Assembly: GCA_902778125.1 (NCBI GenBank) | Contig: CACYWH010000014.1 | Coordinates: forward strand, 1 to 41,705 | Direction: 5' to 3' | Origin: an uncultured Erysipelotrichaceae bacterium | Lineage (GTDB): Bacteria > Bacillota_I > Bacilli_A > RF39 > UBA660 | Length of the DNA: 41,705 bases | Shown here: piece after piece, positions 1 to 8,624 of the stretch | How the letters are laid out: every line of letters begins with the position of its first letter | How positions within the stretch are numbered: position 1 is the stretch's first letter | Notes under the pieces: generated by a model | What the model was told of the DNA's origin: nothing | What the model saw: the letters and a program-made list of their open reading frames with translations, nothing else | The model's database searches: none | Translations under genes and position numbers: made by a program

Positions 1-261
1 ACTTACACAATATTCTAAACTTGAGTTCCCAGTAAGTGGTAATTTATTTGAACTACTATTAAATGATTGAGGTATTCCTCCACCTAGTAGATATTGTTGC
101 TCTGTTGTTCTTACTAATACATTTACTTCATTTGTAAATGAATCTACTCTTGCTTTTTCAAACATTCTTAAAACTGCTGGTAATGCCATTATTACTAAGA
201 TTGCTAATATTGCTATTACAGCTAATAATTCTACTAATGTAAATCCTTTTTTATTTTTCAT
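1..261 (-). CDS. Type IV prepilin-like protein (3' end outside window)
   Basis: The reading frame stays open to the window edge, so only the first 87 codons are seen. It begins MKNKKGFTLVELLAVIAI, a textbook class III signal: a short basic leader, the G|F cleavage site, Glu at mature position 5, then a hydrophobic helix to about residue 30. Such proteins are cut by prepilin peptidase and assembled as pilins or pseudopilins. An AGGTGAT ribosome binding site lies just before the ATG. The visible part after the helix is polar and ends near LPLTGNSSLEYC. That LPLTG is internal and is not a sortase signal. It may belong with the pseudopilin operon at 6.9-9.7 kb. Major pilin versus pseudopilin cannot be decided from this part. 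Confidence 0.85.
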   Translation of the reverse strand, partial: MKNKKGFTLVELLAVIAILAILVIMALPAVLRMFEKARVDSFTNEVNVLVRTTEQQYLLGGGIPQSFNSSSNKLPLTGNSSLEYCVS

Positions 262-328
262 ATTCTATCACCTATTATTAATTATAATTGTTTTACTTTC
301 TAATATCAATCATTTTTGTGTAAAAAAA

Positions 329-353
329 ATAAGACTTCATATTGAAGTCTTAT
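329..353 (-). terminator. Intrinsic terminator of the cotZ-like gene
   Basis: An 11-bp perfect stem (ATAAGACTTCA / TGAAGTCTTAT) with a 3-base loop is followed on the minus strand by eight T's. The stop codon of the coat gene (350-352) lies inside the stem. Confidence 0.9.
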
Positions 354-784
354 ATACATTCTACATATGTATCATCTAAACATCTTACTGAACATAAGCA
401 ATTGGTATCCATTGTAAATATTGAGTTAGTTGATACATATGGATAAATTGATGTTGTATCTGTATTTGGAGTTAATACTCTAAAAGTACAACAACATCCA
501 TCAACTTTTTCTACTCTAAATACATTACTTGTAGTTGTTTCTGTAGCACTTCTACTTACTGGCATTGCCCAAGGTGTTCCATTTCCACAACAAGTATATA
601 ACATGATTGGTCTAGTATTACAAATTGGACAAGATGCTCCTCCACCTAATGCAGGTCTATCACAAGATAATAAGCAGTTATCTGGGCAAGCATTATTTTG
701 TAAAACATTTATTACTTGTAATATTTCCATTATACAGTTATTACAACAATTTTTTTCATTATTGTTATTATTACAATTACACAT
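350..784 (-). CDS. cotZ: CotY/CotZ family spore coat protein
   Basis: A 144-residue cysteine-rich protein beginning MCNCNNNNNEKNCC, with later CLLSC, CPIC, CC, CCC and CLCSVRC clusters. The C-terminal half has the CotY/CotZ pattern: NTRPIMLYT, VFRVEKVDG..C.FRVL, then TMDTNCLCSVRCL. In Bacillus these crust proteins assemble into disulfide-linked layers on the spore. The start was chosen at 784, not at the longer frame's ATG at 811, because AAGGAG precedes 784 at ideal spacing and the family starts with the Cys/Asn-rich segment. A sigma-K-like promoter lies 30-60 bp upstream and a terminator overlaps the stop, so it is probably transcribed alone late in the mother cell. CotY and CotZ cannot be told apart here. 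Confidence 0.85.
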   Translation of the reverse strand: MCNCNNNNNEKNCCNNCIMEILQVINVLQNNACPDNCLLSCDRPALGGGASCPICNTRPIMLYTCCGNGTPWAMPVSRSATETTTSNVFRVEKVDGCCCTFRVLTPNTDTTSIYPYVSTNSIFTMDTNCLCSVRCLDDTYVECI

Positions 785-814
785 ATAATCCACTCCTTTA
801 TTTCTATTCATTAA

Positions 815-842
815 TAAGTTATGAATTATATTTAATTTTAGT
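815..842 (-). promoter_or_regulatory. Sigma-K-like promoter for the coat gene
   Basis: On the minus strand, AC (841-842) is followed after 17 bp by CATAACTTA (815-823). This fits the AC-N16/17-CATANNNTA pattern of the late mother-cell sigma factor, which controls cotY/cotZ in Bacillus. The predicted transcript would start about 20 bases before the ribosome binding site. Confidence 0.55.
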
Positions 843-879
843 TACATTATTTACCCAAAGAAAAAAACTATTTGAATAA

Positions 880-1878
880 TTACTTATTCTCATAGTTCCA
901 TGAATCTCTAACCATATCTTCAAGTGTTTTTTCACATTTAAATCCAAGTTCTTTTAAAGCTTTAGATGGATCACTATAACATTCATCTATATCACCAGGT
1001 CTTCTAGGAGCAATTTTATAATTTACTTTTACATTATTAACTTTTTCAAATGTATTAATTATTTCTAAGACACTGTATCCTTTTCCAGTACCTAAATTAT
1101 ATATAAATAATCCTTGTTTTTCTTTATTTAATTTTTCTAATGCTTTTACATGGCCGACTGCTAAATCTACAACATGTATATAGTCTCTAACACCAGTACC
1201 ATCTTTCGTATTATAATCATTTCCAAACACATTTAAGCATTCTAATTTACCACTTGCAACTTTAACTATATATGGCATTAAGTTTGCAGGTATTCCATTT
1301 GGTTCTTCTCCAATTAATCCTGAACTATGAGCCCCAATTGGATTAAAATATCTTAGTATACAAATATCCATTGTTTCATCTGATACATATAAATCTTTTA
1401 ATATTCTTTCTACCATTAATTTACTAGTGCCATATGGATTAGTAGTACCACCCACTTCTGCATCTTCTGTAATTGGAACACTTTTAGGTTTACCATATAC
1501 AGTTGCACTACTACTAAAGACTATTTTTTTAACATTGAATTCTTTCATTACACTAAGTAATGTAAGAATAGAAGATACATTATTAATATAATATTCTACT
1601 GGTTTAGATACGCTTTCACCTACTGCTTTAAATGCTGCAAAGTCAATAACAGCATCTATCTCATTTTCTTTAAATATATTTTCTAATGCTTCTTTATTTA
1701 ACATATCACATTCATAAAATTTAAAATCTTTATGAGTAATTTCTTTAATTTTATCTACTACTTCTCTTTTACTATTACTAAAATTATCAAGTCCAACAAC
1801 TTCATAATTATTATCAAGTAATTCTACTACTGTATGACTTCCAATATAACCGGTTGCTCCTGTTACTAAAACTTTCAT
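880..1878 (-). CDS. galE: UDP-glucose 4-epimerase
   Basis: A full-length (332 aa) extended short-chain dehydrogenase that interconverts UDP-glucose and UDP-galactose (Leloir pathway, also surface-sugar supply) in the cytosol using bound NAD. Visible motifs are the Rossmann loop GATGYIG (7-13), FSSSATVYG (121-129) and the catalytic YGTSK (Tyr149/Lys153). C-terminal segments typical of GalE follow, including RRPGDIDECYSDPSKA near residue 292. The ribosome binding site AGGTG lies 5 bases before the ATG. It has moved in just downstream of rpmA, where Bacillus has spo0B-obg. A terminator separates it from rpmA, so it is probably transcribed separately. Confidence 0.95.
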   Translation of the reverse strand: MKVLVTGATGYIGSHTVVELLDNNYEVVGLDNFSNSKREVVDKIKEITHKDFKFYECDMLNKEALENIFKENEIDAVIDFAAFKAVGESVSKPVEYYINNVSSILTLLSVMKEFNVKKIVFSSSATVYGKPKSVPITEDAEVGGTTNPYGTSKLMVERILKDLYVSDETMDICILRYFNPIGAHSSGLIGEEPNGIPANLMPYIVKVASGKLECLNVFGNDYNTKDGTGVRDYIHVVDLAVGHVKALEKLNKEKQGLFIYNLGTGKGYSVLEIINTFEKVNNVKVNYKIAPRRPGDIDECYSDPSKALKELGFKCEKTLEDMVRDSWNYENK

Positions 1879-1916
1879 ATTTCACCTCTATTATTAGTAT
1901 ACTATAAAATTAAGTA

Positions 1917-1941
1917 CAAAAAAAGAACTATTACTAGTTCT
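1917..1941 (-). terminator. Intrinsic terminator after rpmA
   Basis: The minus-strand hairpin AGAACTA-GTAA-TAGTTCT is followed by seven T's. The rpmA stop (1934-1936) lies within the hairpin. Confidence 0.85.
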
Positions 1942-2218
1942 CATAAACACTTACTTGTTTTTTATCTTTTCCTTTTCTTTCATACTTAACTACGCCGCTA
2001 ACTTTAGCATATAGTGTATGATCTTTACCCATTCCTGTATTAGTTCCTGGATAAATTTTAGTTCCTCTTTGACGATAAATAATTGCACCAGCTTTAGCAA
2101 CTTGTCCATCACTTAGCTTAGCACCTAATCTACGTCCAGCAGAATCTCTACCGTTTTTTGTAGAACCAACACCTTTTTTAGATGCGAATAATTGTATATT
2201 TAAATTCATTTTATTCAT
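1934..2218 (-). CDS. rpmA: 50S ribosomal protein L27 with cleavable N-terminal extension
   Basis: A 94-residue bL27 that stabilises tRNA at the peptidyl-transferase centre. After the leader [12 protein letters not shown] comes [20 protein letters not shown], the conserved core. In Firmicutes the leader ending in LFA/FFA is removed by the Prp protease, whose gene lies directly upstream. The start at 2218 is preceded by AGGAGG at 6 bases. The longer in-frame start at 2251 lies inside prp and has no comparable site. The gene overlaps the 3' end of prp by a few bases and ends in a terminator, closing the rplU-prp-rpmA operon. Confidence 0.97.
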   Translation of the reverse strand: MNKMNLNIQLFASKKGVGSTKNGRDSAGRRLGAKLSDGQVAKAGAIIYRQRGTKIYPGTNTGMGKDHTLYAKVSGVVKYERKGKDKKQVSVYEN

Positions 2219-2525
2219 GGTTTTCCTCCTTAATACTAATATTTTTATCATAATTTTCTTTTAGTTCATATATCATATTAACTAAATTATTAAGTAAACT
2301 ATTTGTTATATTATCTTTCTTGATATTAATAATTTCTAAATTATTATTATCAGTATAACTAATAGCTTTTTTATCAATTTCTAGTATTCCATTTATTGTT
2401 GTAATTATCATAGTACTAAAAGAAGCACATACTATATCTCTTCCATAGTTATCATAATTAGCATGACCACTACAATGAATACTTTCAATGATATTATTGT
2501 TTTTACTAATTGATACTTTAATCAT
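2211..2525 (-). CDS. prp: Prp, ribosomal-processing cysteine protease
   Basis: A 104-residue YsxB/Prp family protein. The conserved catalytic pair is visible as His21 ([13 protein letters not shown]) and Cys33 (DIVCASFS). The family removes the N-terminal extension of L27 before ribosome assembly. The matching extension is present in the next gene. It sits between rplU and rpmA as in Bacillus and Staphylococcus, with its start overlapping the rplU stop, which implies translational coupling. Confidence 0.95.
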   Translation of the reverse strand: MIKVSISKNNNIIESIHCSGHANYDNYGRDIVCASFSTMIITTINGILEIDKKAISYTDNNNLEIINIKKDNITNSLLNNLVNMIYELKENYDKNISIKEENHE

Positions 2526-2824
2526 TATTTTGAAATAGATTTGATAAGTATTTTAGTGTAAGGTTGTCTATGTCCTTGAGTTTTTCTATATTTCTTTTTA
2601 GGTTTATATTTGAAAACTAAAATTTTCTTTTGTTTACCATGTTTTAAAACTTTAGCAACAACCTTAGCTCCTTTAACAGTAGGAGTTCCTACTTTACCAT
2701 CAACATATAAAACTTCATCAAAAACAACTTCGCTATCTACCTCATTATCTAGTTTTTCAACATATAGTTCTTGTCCTTCTTCAACCATATATTGTTTTCC
2801 ACCAGTAACAAATATTGCTTTCAT
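2525..2824 (-). CDS. rplU: 50S ribosomal protein L21
   Basis: A 99-residue bL21, complete. It starts [17 protein letters not shown] and has the C-terminal signature [17 protein letters not shown]. It is a 23S rRNA-binding protein of the large subunit. First gene of the rplU-prp-rpmA operon, with its own sigma-A promoter and a structured leader upstream, and AGGAGG before the ATG. Confidence 0.97.
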   Translation of the reverse strand: MKAIFVTGGKQYMVEEGQELYVEKLDNEVDSEVVFDEVLYVDGKVGTPTVKGAKVVAKVLKHGKQKKILVFKYKPKKKYRKTQGHRQPYTKILIKSISK

Positions 2825-2920
2825 ATTATTCCTCCTTCAATAAGACTCGCTCCATTAGGTAAAAGATAACTTTATTTATAACCTATATAAGATGCGGTTG
2901 TAGAGAAAGATTTCTACAAA
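2825..2920 (-). ncRNA. Structured rplU leader (L21-leader-like)
   Basis: About 95 nt separate the predicted start of transcription from the rplU start codon. The minus strand contains a stable hairpin (TTGTAGA ... TCTACAA), then a second pairing (AGGT ... ACCT), then GGAGCGAGTC just before the ribosome binding site. Firmicutes rplU is commonly preceded by an autoregulatory L21 leader, and position and size fit. The assignment rests on context and visible hairpins, not on a covariance-model match. Confidence 0.5.
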
Positions 2921-2927
2921 CATGGAT

Positions 2928-2956
2928 ATTTTAGCACATTTACTACTTTGTGTCAA
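2928..2956 (-). promoter_or_regulatory. Sigma-A promoter of rplU operon
   Basis: On the minus strand TTGACA (2951-2956) and TAAAAT (2928-2933) are separated by exactly 17 bp. The -35 box overlaps the last codons of the spoIVFB-like gene. Confidence 0.85.
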
Positions 2957-3674
2957 ACATATTATGTAAAAAATCTCTTTCTAATACATTATTTATAATA
3001 TGGTAATTATCTCTTTTTAATTTATTAATATTTTTAATTATTTTAATGTGTTTAAAATTATATTCATTTAAATATCTTTCTAATATGAATTTATTATATT
3101 TATATTTAATATTATTAGTTTCTATAATTAAACATTTAATTAAAAACATTGATAATATGCATGCAAAAAAAGTCCTTTTAAAGAATATTAAAAAAGTCAC
3201 TGTAATACAAGATATGATAATACTAATAATATTAGATAATTTATAAGAAAATATTTTATCAAATAATATATTCATAAGTTTACCTCCATCAAGTGGTAAA
3301 ATTGGTAAGAAATTAAATGATATTAATAGATAATTAATCCTTTTAATAATTAAAAATACATGTTCAGTTACATAGCCATTAACATATAAGTAATATATTA
3401 AAAGATAAAATAATATTTGGAATGATATTCCCCCTATTAATACAAATAATTCTTTATTAGAAAATATATTTAAGTCTTCATTATATATAGTAATACCACC
3501 AAAGGGATAAATAATTATTTCATCAAATTTAAAATTTATTATTTTAGCAAATATAGCATGTCCACTTTCATGGATAAATATAACTAAAAGTAATAAATAC
3601 ATATATTCAAAATAACCTGCTAAAAAAGAAAAAAGAAGAAAAATATATGTATAATTATGTATTTTAATCTTCAT
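2943..3674 (-). CDS. spoIVFB: SpoIVFB-like intramembrane metalloprotease (M50)
   Basis: A 243-residue polytopic membrane protein with the site-2 protease signatures: HESGH at 35-39 inside a membrane segment and NFLPILPLDGG at 121-131 with the third metal ligand Asp129. In Bacillus, SpoIVFB cleaves pro-sigma-K in the outer forespore membrane and is encoded between spoIVFA and rplU, the order seen here. The start overlaps the spoIVFA-like stop by 11 bp. The basic, Lys/Asn-rich tail beyond residue 190 is where the CBS domain would be, and none is recognisable. Family assignment is firm. The sporulation role is inferred from synteny and the other spore genes. Confidence 0.88.
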   Translation of the reverse strand: MKIKIHNYTYIFLLFSFLAGYFEYMYLLLLVIFIHESGHAIFAKIINFKFDEIIIYPFGGITIYNEDLNIFSNKELFVLIGGISFQILFYLLIYYLYVNGYVTEHVFLIIKRINYLLISFNFLPILPLDGGKLMNILFDKIFSYKLSNIISIIISCITVTFLIFFKRTFFACILSMFLIKCLIIETNNIKYKYNKFILERYLNEYNFKHIKIIKNINKLKRDNYHIINNVLERDFLHNMFDTK

Positions 3675-4227
3675 TTTCTATTAATACAGGTTTATCATCT
3701 TTTAATAAAACATAATAATATTCATCACTAGCAGTTCCAATTATACTTCCACTTTCAACATAGTCATATAATTTAACATTTTCTTTAACATTACCATACC
3801 AAGCATAATAGCCATTACTTTGTTGAATAATAATAGTATTATTATAACCTTCTTTTTCTCCAATATAAGTGACAATACCACTTTCTTTTAAATATATATT
3901 TTCATTTTCTTTTATAAAATATTTAATTCCATCTTTATATTTTTCACTACTAATATTCTCATTTTTAGAAACATTTACAATAGTTTGTTCTCTTTTAAAT
4001 ATATTTGTAACTTTATTTAATGATTTATTAATAAAACTAAAATCAAATGTTGAGTTTAACACTTTATCTATTACAAAAGATTTAAATTTTGGAGAATAAT
4101 TACTAATTATTACTACAAGCATTGTAAAAATTATAATAGTAAAAAACTTATTTAAGATATTGCTTAATATGCCACTACTACTTCTTTTATTGCTAATCCT
4201 TTTATTTTTATATTCTTCATATGTCAT
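3664..4227 (-). CDS. spoIVFA: SpoIVFA-like membrane protein with degenerate M23 fold
   Basis: A 187-residue protein with a basic N-terminus (KNKRISNKRSS), one membrane helix at about 28-46, then an extracytoplasmic part. The C-terminal 80 residues (SGIVTYIGEKEGYNNTIIIQQ, then WYGNV, then VESGSIIGTA) follow the LytM/M23 beta pattern but lack the zinc-binding histidines, as in SpoIVFA. In Bacillus SpoIVFA anchors and inhibits SpoIVFB. Adjacency and overlap with the M50 gene support the same pairing. Sequence conservation is low, so the name rests mainly on topology and synteny. Confidence 0.75.
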   Translation of the reverse strand: MTYEEYKNKRISNKRSSSGILSNILNKFFTIIIFTMLVVIISNYSPKFKSFVIDKVLNSTFDFSFINKSLNKVTNIFKREQTIVNVSKNENISSEKYKDGIKYFIKENENIYLKESGIVTYIGEKEGYNNTIIIQQSNGYYAWYGNVKENVKLYDYVESGSIIGTASDEYYYVLLKDDKPVLIENED

Positions 4228-4235
4228 GTTAAATA

Positions 4236-4937
4236 TTATTCTACTATATTATTTTTATGCATGTTTTCATAAAAACTATAGTAGTTATTTTTTCCAATTA
4301 TAATATGATCTACTACAGGAATAGAAATTAATTTACCTATTTCAAATAAAGAATTAGTAAGAATAATATCTGCTTCACTTGGGCTAACATCACCACTTGG
4401 ATGATTATGCAATACTATTATTGAATAGGCACTTTCTAAAAATGCATGTTTGAATATTTCTCTTGGATGAACGCATGATGTATTAAGTGTACCTTTAAAC
4501 AATGTTTTATAAGATATTATTTTAGATTTAGAATCTAAATAAACTGCAATAAAATTTTCTTGTTTTTCATAGTATAAATAATGTTTAAAGTATTCATATA
4601 CTTTAGAAGAATTATTTAATTTTATACTAAAATCTCTAGTATTTTCATAATATACTCTTTTACCAAGTTCTAATGAAGCAATAATTTCAATTGCTTTAAC
4701 TTTACCTATTCCTTTTATATTAACAAGTTTATTAATTGTGATATCCTTTAAATCAGCAATATTATTTATTTCTGTTAGAACTTGTCTTGCTAAGGTTTTA
4801 ACACTACTATTTTTAGAACCAGTTTTAATAATTATAGAAAGTAATTCTTCATTTGAAAGATTATTTACACCATATTTTAATAATCTTTCTCTTGGACGTT
4901 CTTCTTCATTTATATCTTTTATCATTATATCTTTCAT
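4236..4937 (-). CDS. radC: RadC family JAB-domain protein
   Basis: About 233 residues. N-terminal helix-hairpin-helix segment (RPRERLLKYGVNNLSNEELLSIII, later KGIGKVKAIEIIAS), then a C-terminal JAB/MPN domain with the metal-binding HNHPSGD...SEAD motif. The exact cellular role of RadC is unsettled. Start placed at 4937 because the family begins with I+D..ERPRE, which this ATG matches. The longer frame uses a GTG at 4970 with no family support. Ribosome binding site is weak. radC near spoIVF/rplU reproduces the Bacillus radC-mreBCD-minCD-spoIVFAB-rplU neighbourhood with mre and min genes missing. Confidence 0.92.
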   Translation of the reverse strand: MKDIMIKDINEEERPRERLLKYGVNNLSNEELLSIIIKTGSKNSSVKTLARQVLTEINNIADLKDITINKLVNIKGIGKVKAIEIIASLELGKRVYYENTRDFSIKLNNSSKVYEYFKHYLYYEKQENFIAVYLDSKSKIISYKTLFKGTLNTSCVHPREIFKHAFLESAYSIIVLHNHPSGDVSPSEADIILTNSLFEIGKLISIPVVDHIIIGKNNYYSFYENMHKNNIVE

Positions 4938-4977
4938 ATTATTATAATTAAAAATAATTTTGTAAAACACTACAAAA

Positions 4978-5985
4978 TTATCTATTTTTAAGTTTTTCTA
5001 TTAATTCATGTAAATTACTTGCTTCTATTATTTCTATATCATATTTATTTTTTTCTTTTTCTTTTAATGCTTCTTTATAATTATCACTTGGTACTATAAA
5101 TACAGATGCTTTATTTTTAACTGCACCAGAAAGTTTATATTTTACTCCATCTATTGAACCCACTTTACCATTTTCATCAATACTACCTGTACCAGAAATA
5201 ATATCTCCTTTAGTAATATCATATTCAGTAATTTTATTATATATATCAAGTGCACACATAAGTCCTCTAGAAGAACCACTTTCACTATCTTTAAATACAT
5301 ATTCTACACTTGGTGTACTTACTACATCTTTCATATTTGCAATTAATAAACCAATTACTTTTTTATTGTCTTTTACTATTACTTTAGCATAACAAGATTT
5401 TTCTTTATTATTTCTAATTACATTAAGCTTTATAGAATCATTTTCATTATGATTTGCTAGTACACTAGCAATATCACTAACATTTTCTATTAATTTATCA
5501 TCTATTTTTGTTATAATATCTCCAACTTCTAAATCAGTATCTGCTTCATCAAATACATATGTTATTGTGACATCATTTTTTAATATTTTATATGGAAGAT
5601 TAGCTTCTTTAAATGCTGAAATAATCGCATCATAACTAGTTTCTTTTAAATATATTTTATCACGCTCTAGTATTTCGTTTTTACTTTCATTATCAATTTT
5701 TAAGTTTTCAGATGGTTTTAAATCCCAACCAGGAATTATATATGATAAAAGAATAGTATATATATTTGCATTTCTAACACTTACATAAGTTAAATTAATA
5801 CTTCCTTTTGATTCATAACTATCTTCTACAATTATTCTATCAGATAAATCTACAAGACCTCCACTTGAATAAATATAATAATCAAATGGTATAAATAATG
5901 CTAATAATAATATTAAGTATACAATATATATTTTATAATTAGTTTTAAATTCATTAATAACTTCTTTAAAAACTTTTTTAATCAT
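4978..5985 (-). CDS. ylbL: YlbL-like membrane-anchored PDZ/Lon-type protease
   Basis: A 335-residue protein with an N-terminal membrane helix (about 19-36), a PDZ domain around 135-215 (VFDEADTDLEVGDIITKIDDK) and a C-terminal Lon-like S16 domain. The catalytic serine lies in GSSRG (Ser239) and the lysine in DGVKYK (Lys282), about the spacing of the Lon dyad. No ATPase domain is present. In Bacillus YlbL acts at the membrane and its gene lies near ylbJ. Here ylbJ is divergent, 32 bp away. AGGAG precedes the ATG. It may be co-transcribed with radC (8-bp gap to the longest radC frame). Confidence 0.9.
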   Translation of the reverse strand: MIKKVFKEVINEFKTNYKIYIVYLILLLALFIPFDYYIYSSGGLVDLSDRIIVEDSYESKGSINLTYVSVRNANIYTILLSYIIPGWDLKPSENLKIDNESKNEILERDKIYLKETSYDAIISAFKEANLPYKILKNDVTITYVFDEADTDLEVGDIITKIDDKLIENVSDIASVLANHNENDSIKLNVIRNNKEKSCYAKVIVKDNKKVIGLLIANMKDVVSTPSVEYVFKDSESGSSRGLMCALDIYNKITEYDITKGDIISGTGSIDENGKVGSIDGVKYKLSGAVKNKASVFIVPSDNYKEALKEKEKNKYDIEIIEASNLHELIEKLKNR

Positions 5986-6017
5986 ATTTTTCTCCTAATA
6001 ATAATATTATATCACAT

Positions 6018-6944
6018 ATGAAATCAATTATTAAAAATGTAATATTAACATTAGTTTTATTAATATTTATGCTAAATATTAATATAGTTATTAATTCTAC
6101 TAAGGAAGCAACACTACTCTTCTTAAATAAAATATTTATATCTATTTTTCCATTTATAATATTATGTGATATTTTAATATATTTTGATTACCATATTTTT
6201 TTAAAAAGAATTTTTGGTAAATTCTTATCTAAAATATTTAATATAGATTCTTCTTGCTCTATTATTTTTATATTGAGTTTATTAACATCATCCCCTGCTA
6301 ATAGTATATATATTAAATCTATGCTTGATAAAAAACAAATTGATATAGAAACTGCAAATAAAATACTTAATTTTACATACTTTCCTTCTATTTCTTTTAC
6401 AATTGGAACAATTGGTATTCTAATGTATAAAAGCTTCAAATTTGGGCTATTTTTATGGTTATTTTGTTTATTAAATAATATATTAATTGGAATATTTATG
6501 AGGAAAGAAAATACTACTACTTTTAATATTATAGATGAGAGAAAAATTAATTTTTTTGAAGTATTAAAAAAATCATTTATAAAAGGAATTAAAACATCAA
6601 TAACTATACTAGGAAATTTAATAATATTTACAATAATTTTAAATATTATTAATAAATATTTTACATTCAATAAAGTATTCTATTCTATATTTAGTGGTTT
6701 TATTGAATTAACTAGTGGAATTACATATGTAAATAAATTAAATATTTCTTTAATATACAAATTTATTTTAACTTTCTTTATTTTATCATTTAATAGTTTA
6801 TCAGTAATTTTTCAATCTTTAAGTATACTTTCAAATTATAAAATAAATATTAAAAAAACATTAATTGTTAAATTAATGTTTAGTTTAATATTATCTATAT
6901 TAATGATATTAATTAAAGATTGGCTAAGTTTAATAATTCTCTAG
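6018..6944 (+). CDS. ylbJ: YlbJ-like sporulation membrane protein
   Basis: A 308-residue protein, almost entirely hydrophobic helices, with the nucleoside-transporter-gate-like features of YlbJ: a conserved SSPANSIYIKSML segment near residue 92 and FPSISFTIGTIGIL near 118. In Bacillus ylbJ is a sigma-E gene needed for normal spores. It is the only plus-strand gene in the first 16 kb. No ribosome binding site is visible before the ATG, which follows an AT-only stretch with a TATTAT-like box about 12 bp upstream, so the mRNA could be nearly leaderless. Its 3' end overlaps the convergent pseudopilin gene by 32 bp. Confidence 0.85.
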   Translation: MKSIIKNVILTLVLLIFMLNINIVINSTKEATLLFLNKIFISIFPFIILCDILIYFDYHIFLKRIFGKFLSKIFNIDSSCSIIFILSLLTSSPANSIYIKSMLDKKQIDIETANKILNFTYFPSISFTIGTIGILMYKSFKFGLFLWLFCLLNNILIGIFMRKENTTTFNIIDERKINFFEVLKKSFIKGIKTSITILGNLIIFTIILNIINKYFTFNKVFYSIFSGFIELTSGITYVNKLNISLIYKFILTFFILSFNSLSVIFQSLSILSNYKINIKKTLIVKLMFSLILSILMILIKDWLSLIIL

Positions 6945-8109
6945 CATTATCTAATGATGTTGCTTGATCTATTAATTTTATTATACCAGTAGTACTAGTA
7001 TTATCTAAGTTTCCATCCATAAATCCTTCAGTTGATGATACGTAATAGTTAGTACCATTATAATTAATTATTTGTTCATATGTATATATTTTTGAGGTAT
7101 CATCATCTGAATAAAATGCTACTGAATCAGCAGTTGTTCCAACTAAAATTGGTCCTGTATTTTCAAGTGAAGTATAATAATATCCTACATATGCACTTCC
7201 TGCATATTTTTTATAATAATTTCTACTACCTAGTTTTGCTATTAAAGCATTAGCAGCAGTTATTTGTATATTAGTTGGTTTCCATTTGGCATAAATCGTT
7301 TTATCAGATGTAGCAATGGTAGATGCTGTCACTTGTGTTCCATTAGATAAATTAGTCCACCAGCCGTCAAAAGTCCAATTTGTACGTGTTGGAGTACATA
7401 ATGTACCTAATGCAACTCCATCTTTAATTCTTTTAATTGTACAACCACTTCCACCATTATTATCATAAGTTAATGTATAAAGCGTTGCAGAAGTATCAGC
7501 ATCAACTGAAGATGTTGAATATAAATTTATGTTATATTTAGCATCACTCATTTCAACTGTAATTCTAAAAAATAAATCTTTTAATGAACTATCAACAACA
7601 CTAGGATATTCAAATGAACTTTTAGATAAACTTATAAATTTATAGCCTTGTGTAGATTTACCGCCAGTAGCTTCTCCAGTTTCAGGATCTAAATAATCTG
7701 TCACTATTTGAGATATTGTTTTTAAATATGAATATGTACCAGCAACTTCAGAATACCTTAATGTTGTAATTTGTGCTGTTCTTTGAGCAGTTGGTTGTCC
7801 ATTAGAATTTCTAACATATTCATATGTTTTATCCATAGTTAACAATTCTAATTTCATTTTCTTATTATTTCCAAGAGTAATGTTACAAAGTGTTCTACTA
7901 CAAGTTACACTTTTAACTCCATTGTTTTTCATAAAATGCTCATTTATTACTTTGGAAACTAATGCACTATATGTTCTTGCTTCTACATCTTCATTAATTA
8001 TATTATATGAAGCTTTTAGTCTTATTAAAGTTCCAATCATTGAAATTAAAATTATTCCAACCAAAGTAATACTTATAATTAATTCTACTAAAGTAAAACC
8101 TTTCTTCAT
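6913..8109 (-). CDS. Prepilin-like protein with InlB-type repeat
   Basis: 398 residues. N-terminus MKKGFTLVELIISITLVGII is a class III prepilin signal with Glu5 and one helix. The middle (about 205-280) contains TLTYDNNGGSGC, FDGWW and KTIYAKW, the signature of the InlB B-repeat/Flg_new beta-grasp unit common on bacterial surfaces. A polar C-terminal domain follows with no recognised fold. AAGGAGG precedes the ATG. Last gene of a three-gene pseudopilin operon. A plausible role is a minor pilin or tip adhesin. The fusion of pilin signal and B-repeat is unusual, and no pilus ATPase or peptidase is in the window. Confidence 0.85.
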   Translation of the reverse strand: MKKGFTLVELIISITLVGIILISMIGTLIRLKASYNIINEDVEARTYSALVSKVINEHFMKNNGVKSVTCSRTLCNITLGNNKKMKLELLTMDKTYEYVRNSNGQPTAQRTAQITTLRYSEVAGTYSYLKTISQIVTDYLDPETGEATGGKSTQGYKFISLSKSSFEYPSVVDSSLKDLFFRITVEMSDAKYNINLYSTSSVDADTSATLYTLTYDNNGGSGCTIKRIKDGVALGTLCTPTRTNWTFDGWWTNLSNGTQVTASTIATSDKTIYAKWKPTNIQITAANALIAKLGSRNYYKKYAGSAYVGYYYTSLENTGPILVGTTADSVAFYSDDDTSKIYTYEQIINYNGTNYYVSSTEGFMDGNLDNTSTTGIIKLIDQATSLDNARELLNLANL

Positions 8110-8118
8110 AATTCCTCC

Positions 8119-8613
8119 TTATAATTTCAATGATGCATAATAATACTTACCACTTCTATAAAATACTCCAACTATATATCCAATTGGATTATTACATGTA
8201 CCAGGTGTAGCATCATTACATCTTTTTAATGTCTTTAAATATTCTATTGTTCCACTACTATATCTTGTAGATGCTCCAGTTCTTAAATCATTATATAAGT
8301 TTGGAGTAAATATAAAATATATCATATTATTATCTTTAAATACTTGAGTACAATCACTCATTCTATCAGATAGATATGTTGAGCAATTATTTACATTAGC
8401 CACAAATATACCACTTGCAGAATATTCTGCAGAAGTATCTCCTAGATTTCCAATATTATAAAGTAAATATTTATCAGATGGTAAATCATAATAGTTTTTT
8501 TCTTTTGATTTTCTTACTACTAAAGAATAACTAGACAAAAGAAGTGTTAATGATAAAATTACAACAACTAACACAGTTACACTTTCAACAAACATGAAAC
8601 CATTTTTTTTCAT
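8119..8613 (-). CDS. Prepilin-like protein (minor pseudopilin)
   Basis: 164 residues starting MKKNGFMFVESVTVLVVVILSLTLL: short leader, G|F cleavage site, Glu at position 5, then a hydrophobic helix. After the helix it is a small globular domain with four cysteines (NCSTYLSDRMSDC; RCNDATPGTC) that could form two disulfides outside the membrane. GAAAGGAT lies before the ATG. Middle gene of the operon with short gaps on both sides. It resembles ComG-like or T4P minor pilins in architecture only. Confidence 0.8.
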   Translation of the reverse strand: MKKNGFMFVESVTVLVVVILSLTLLLSSYSLVVRKSKEKNYYDLPSDKYLLYNIGNLGDTSAEYSASGIFVANVNNCSTYLSDRMSDCTQVFKDNNMIYFIFTPNLYNDLRTGASTRYSSGTIEYLKTLKRCNDATPGTCNNPIGYIVGVFYRSGKYYYASLKL

Positions 8614-8624
8614 AATTATCCTTT

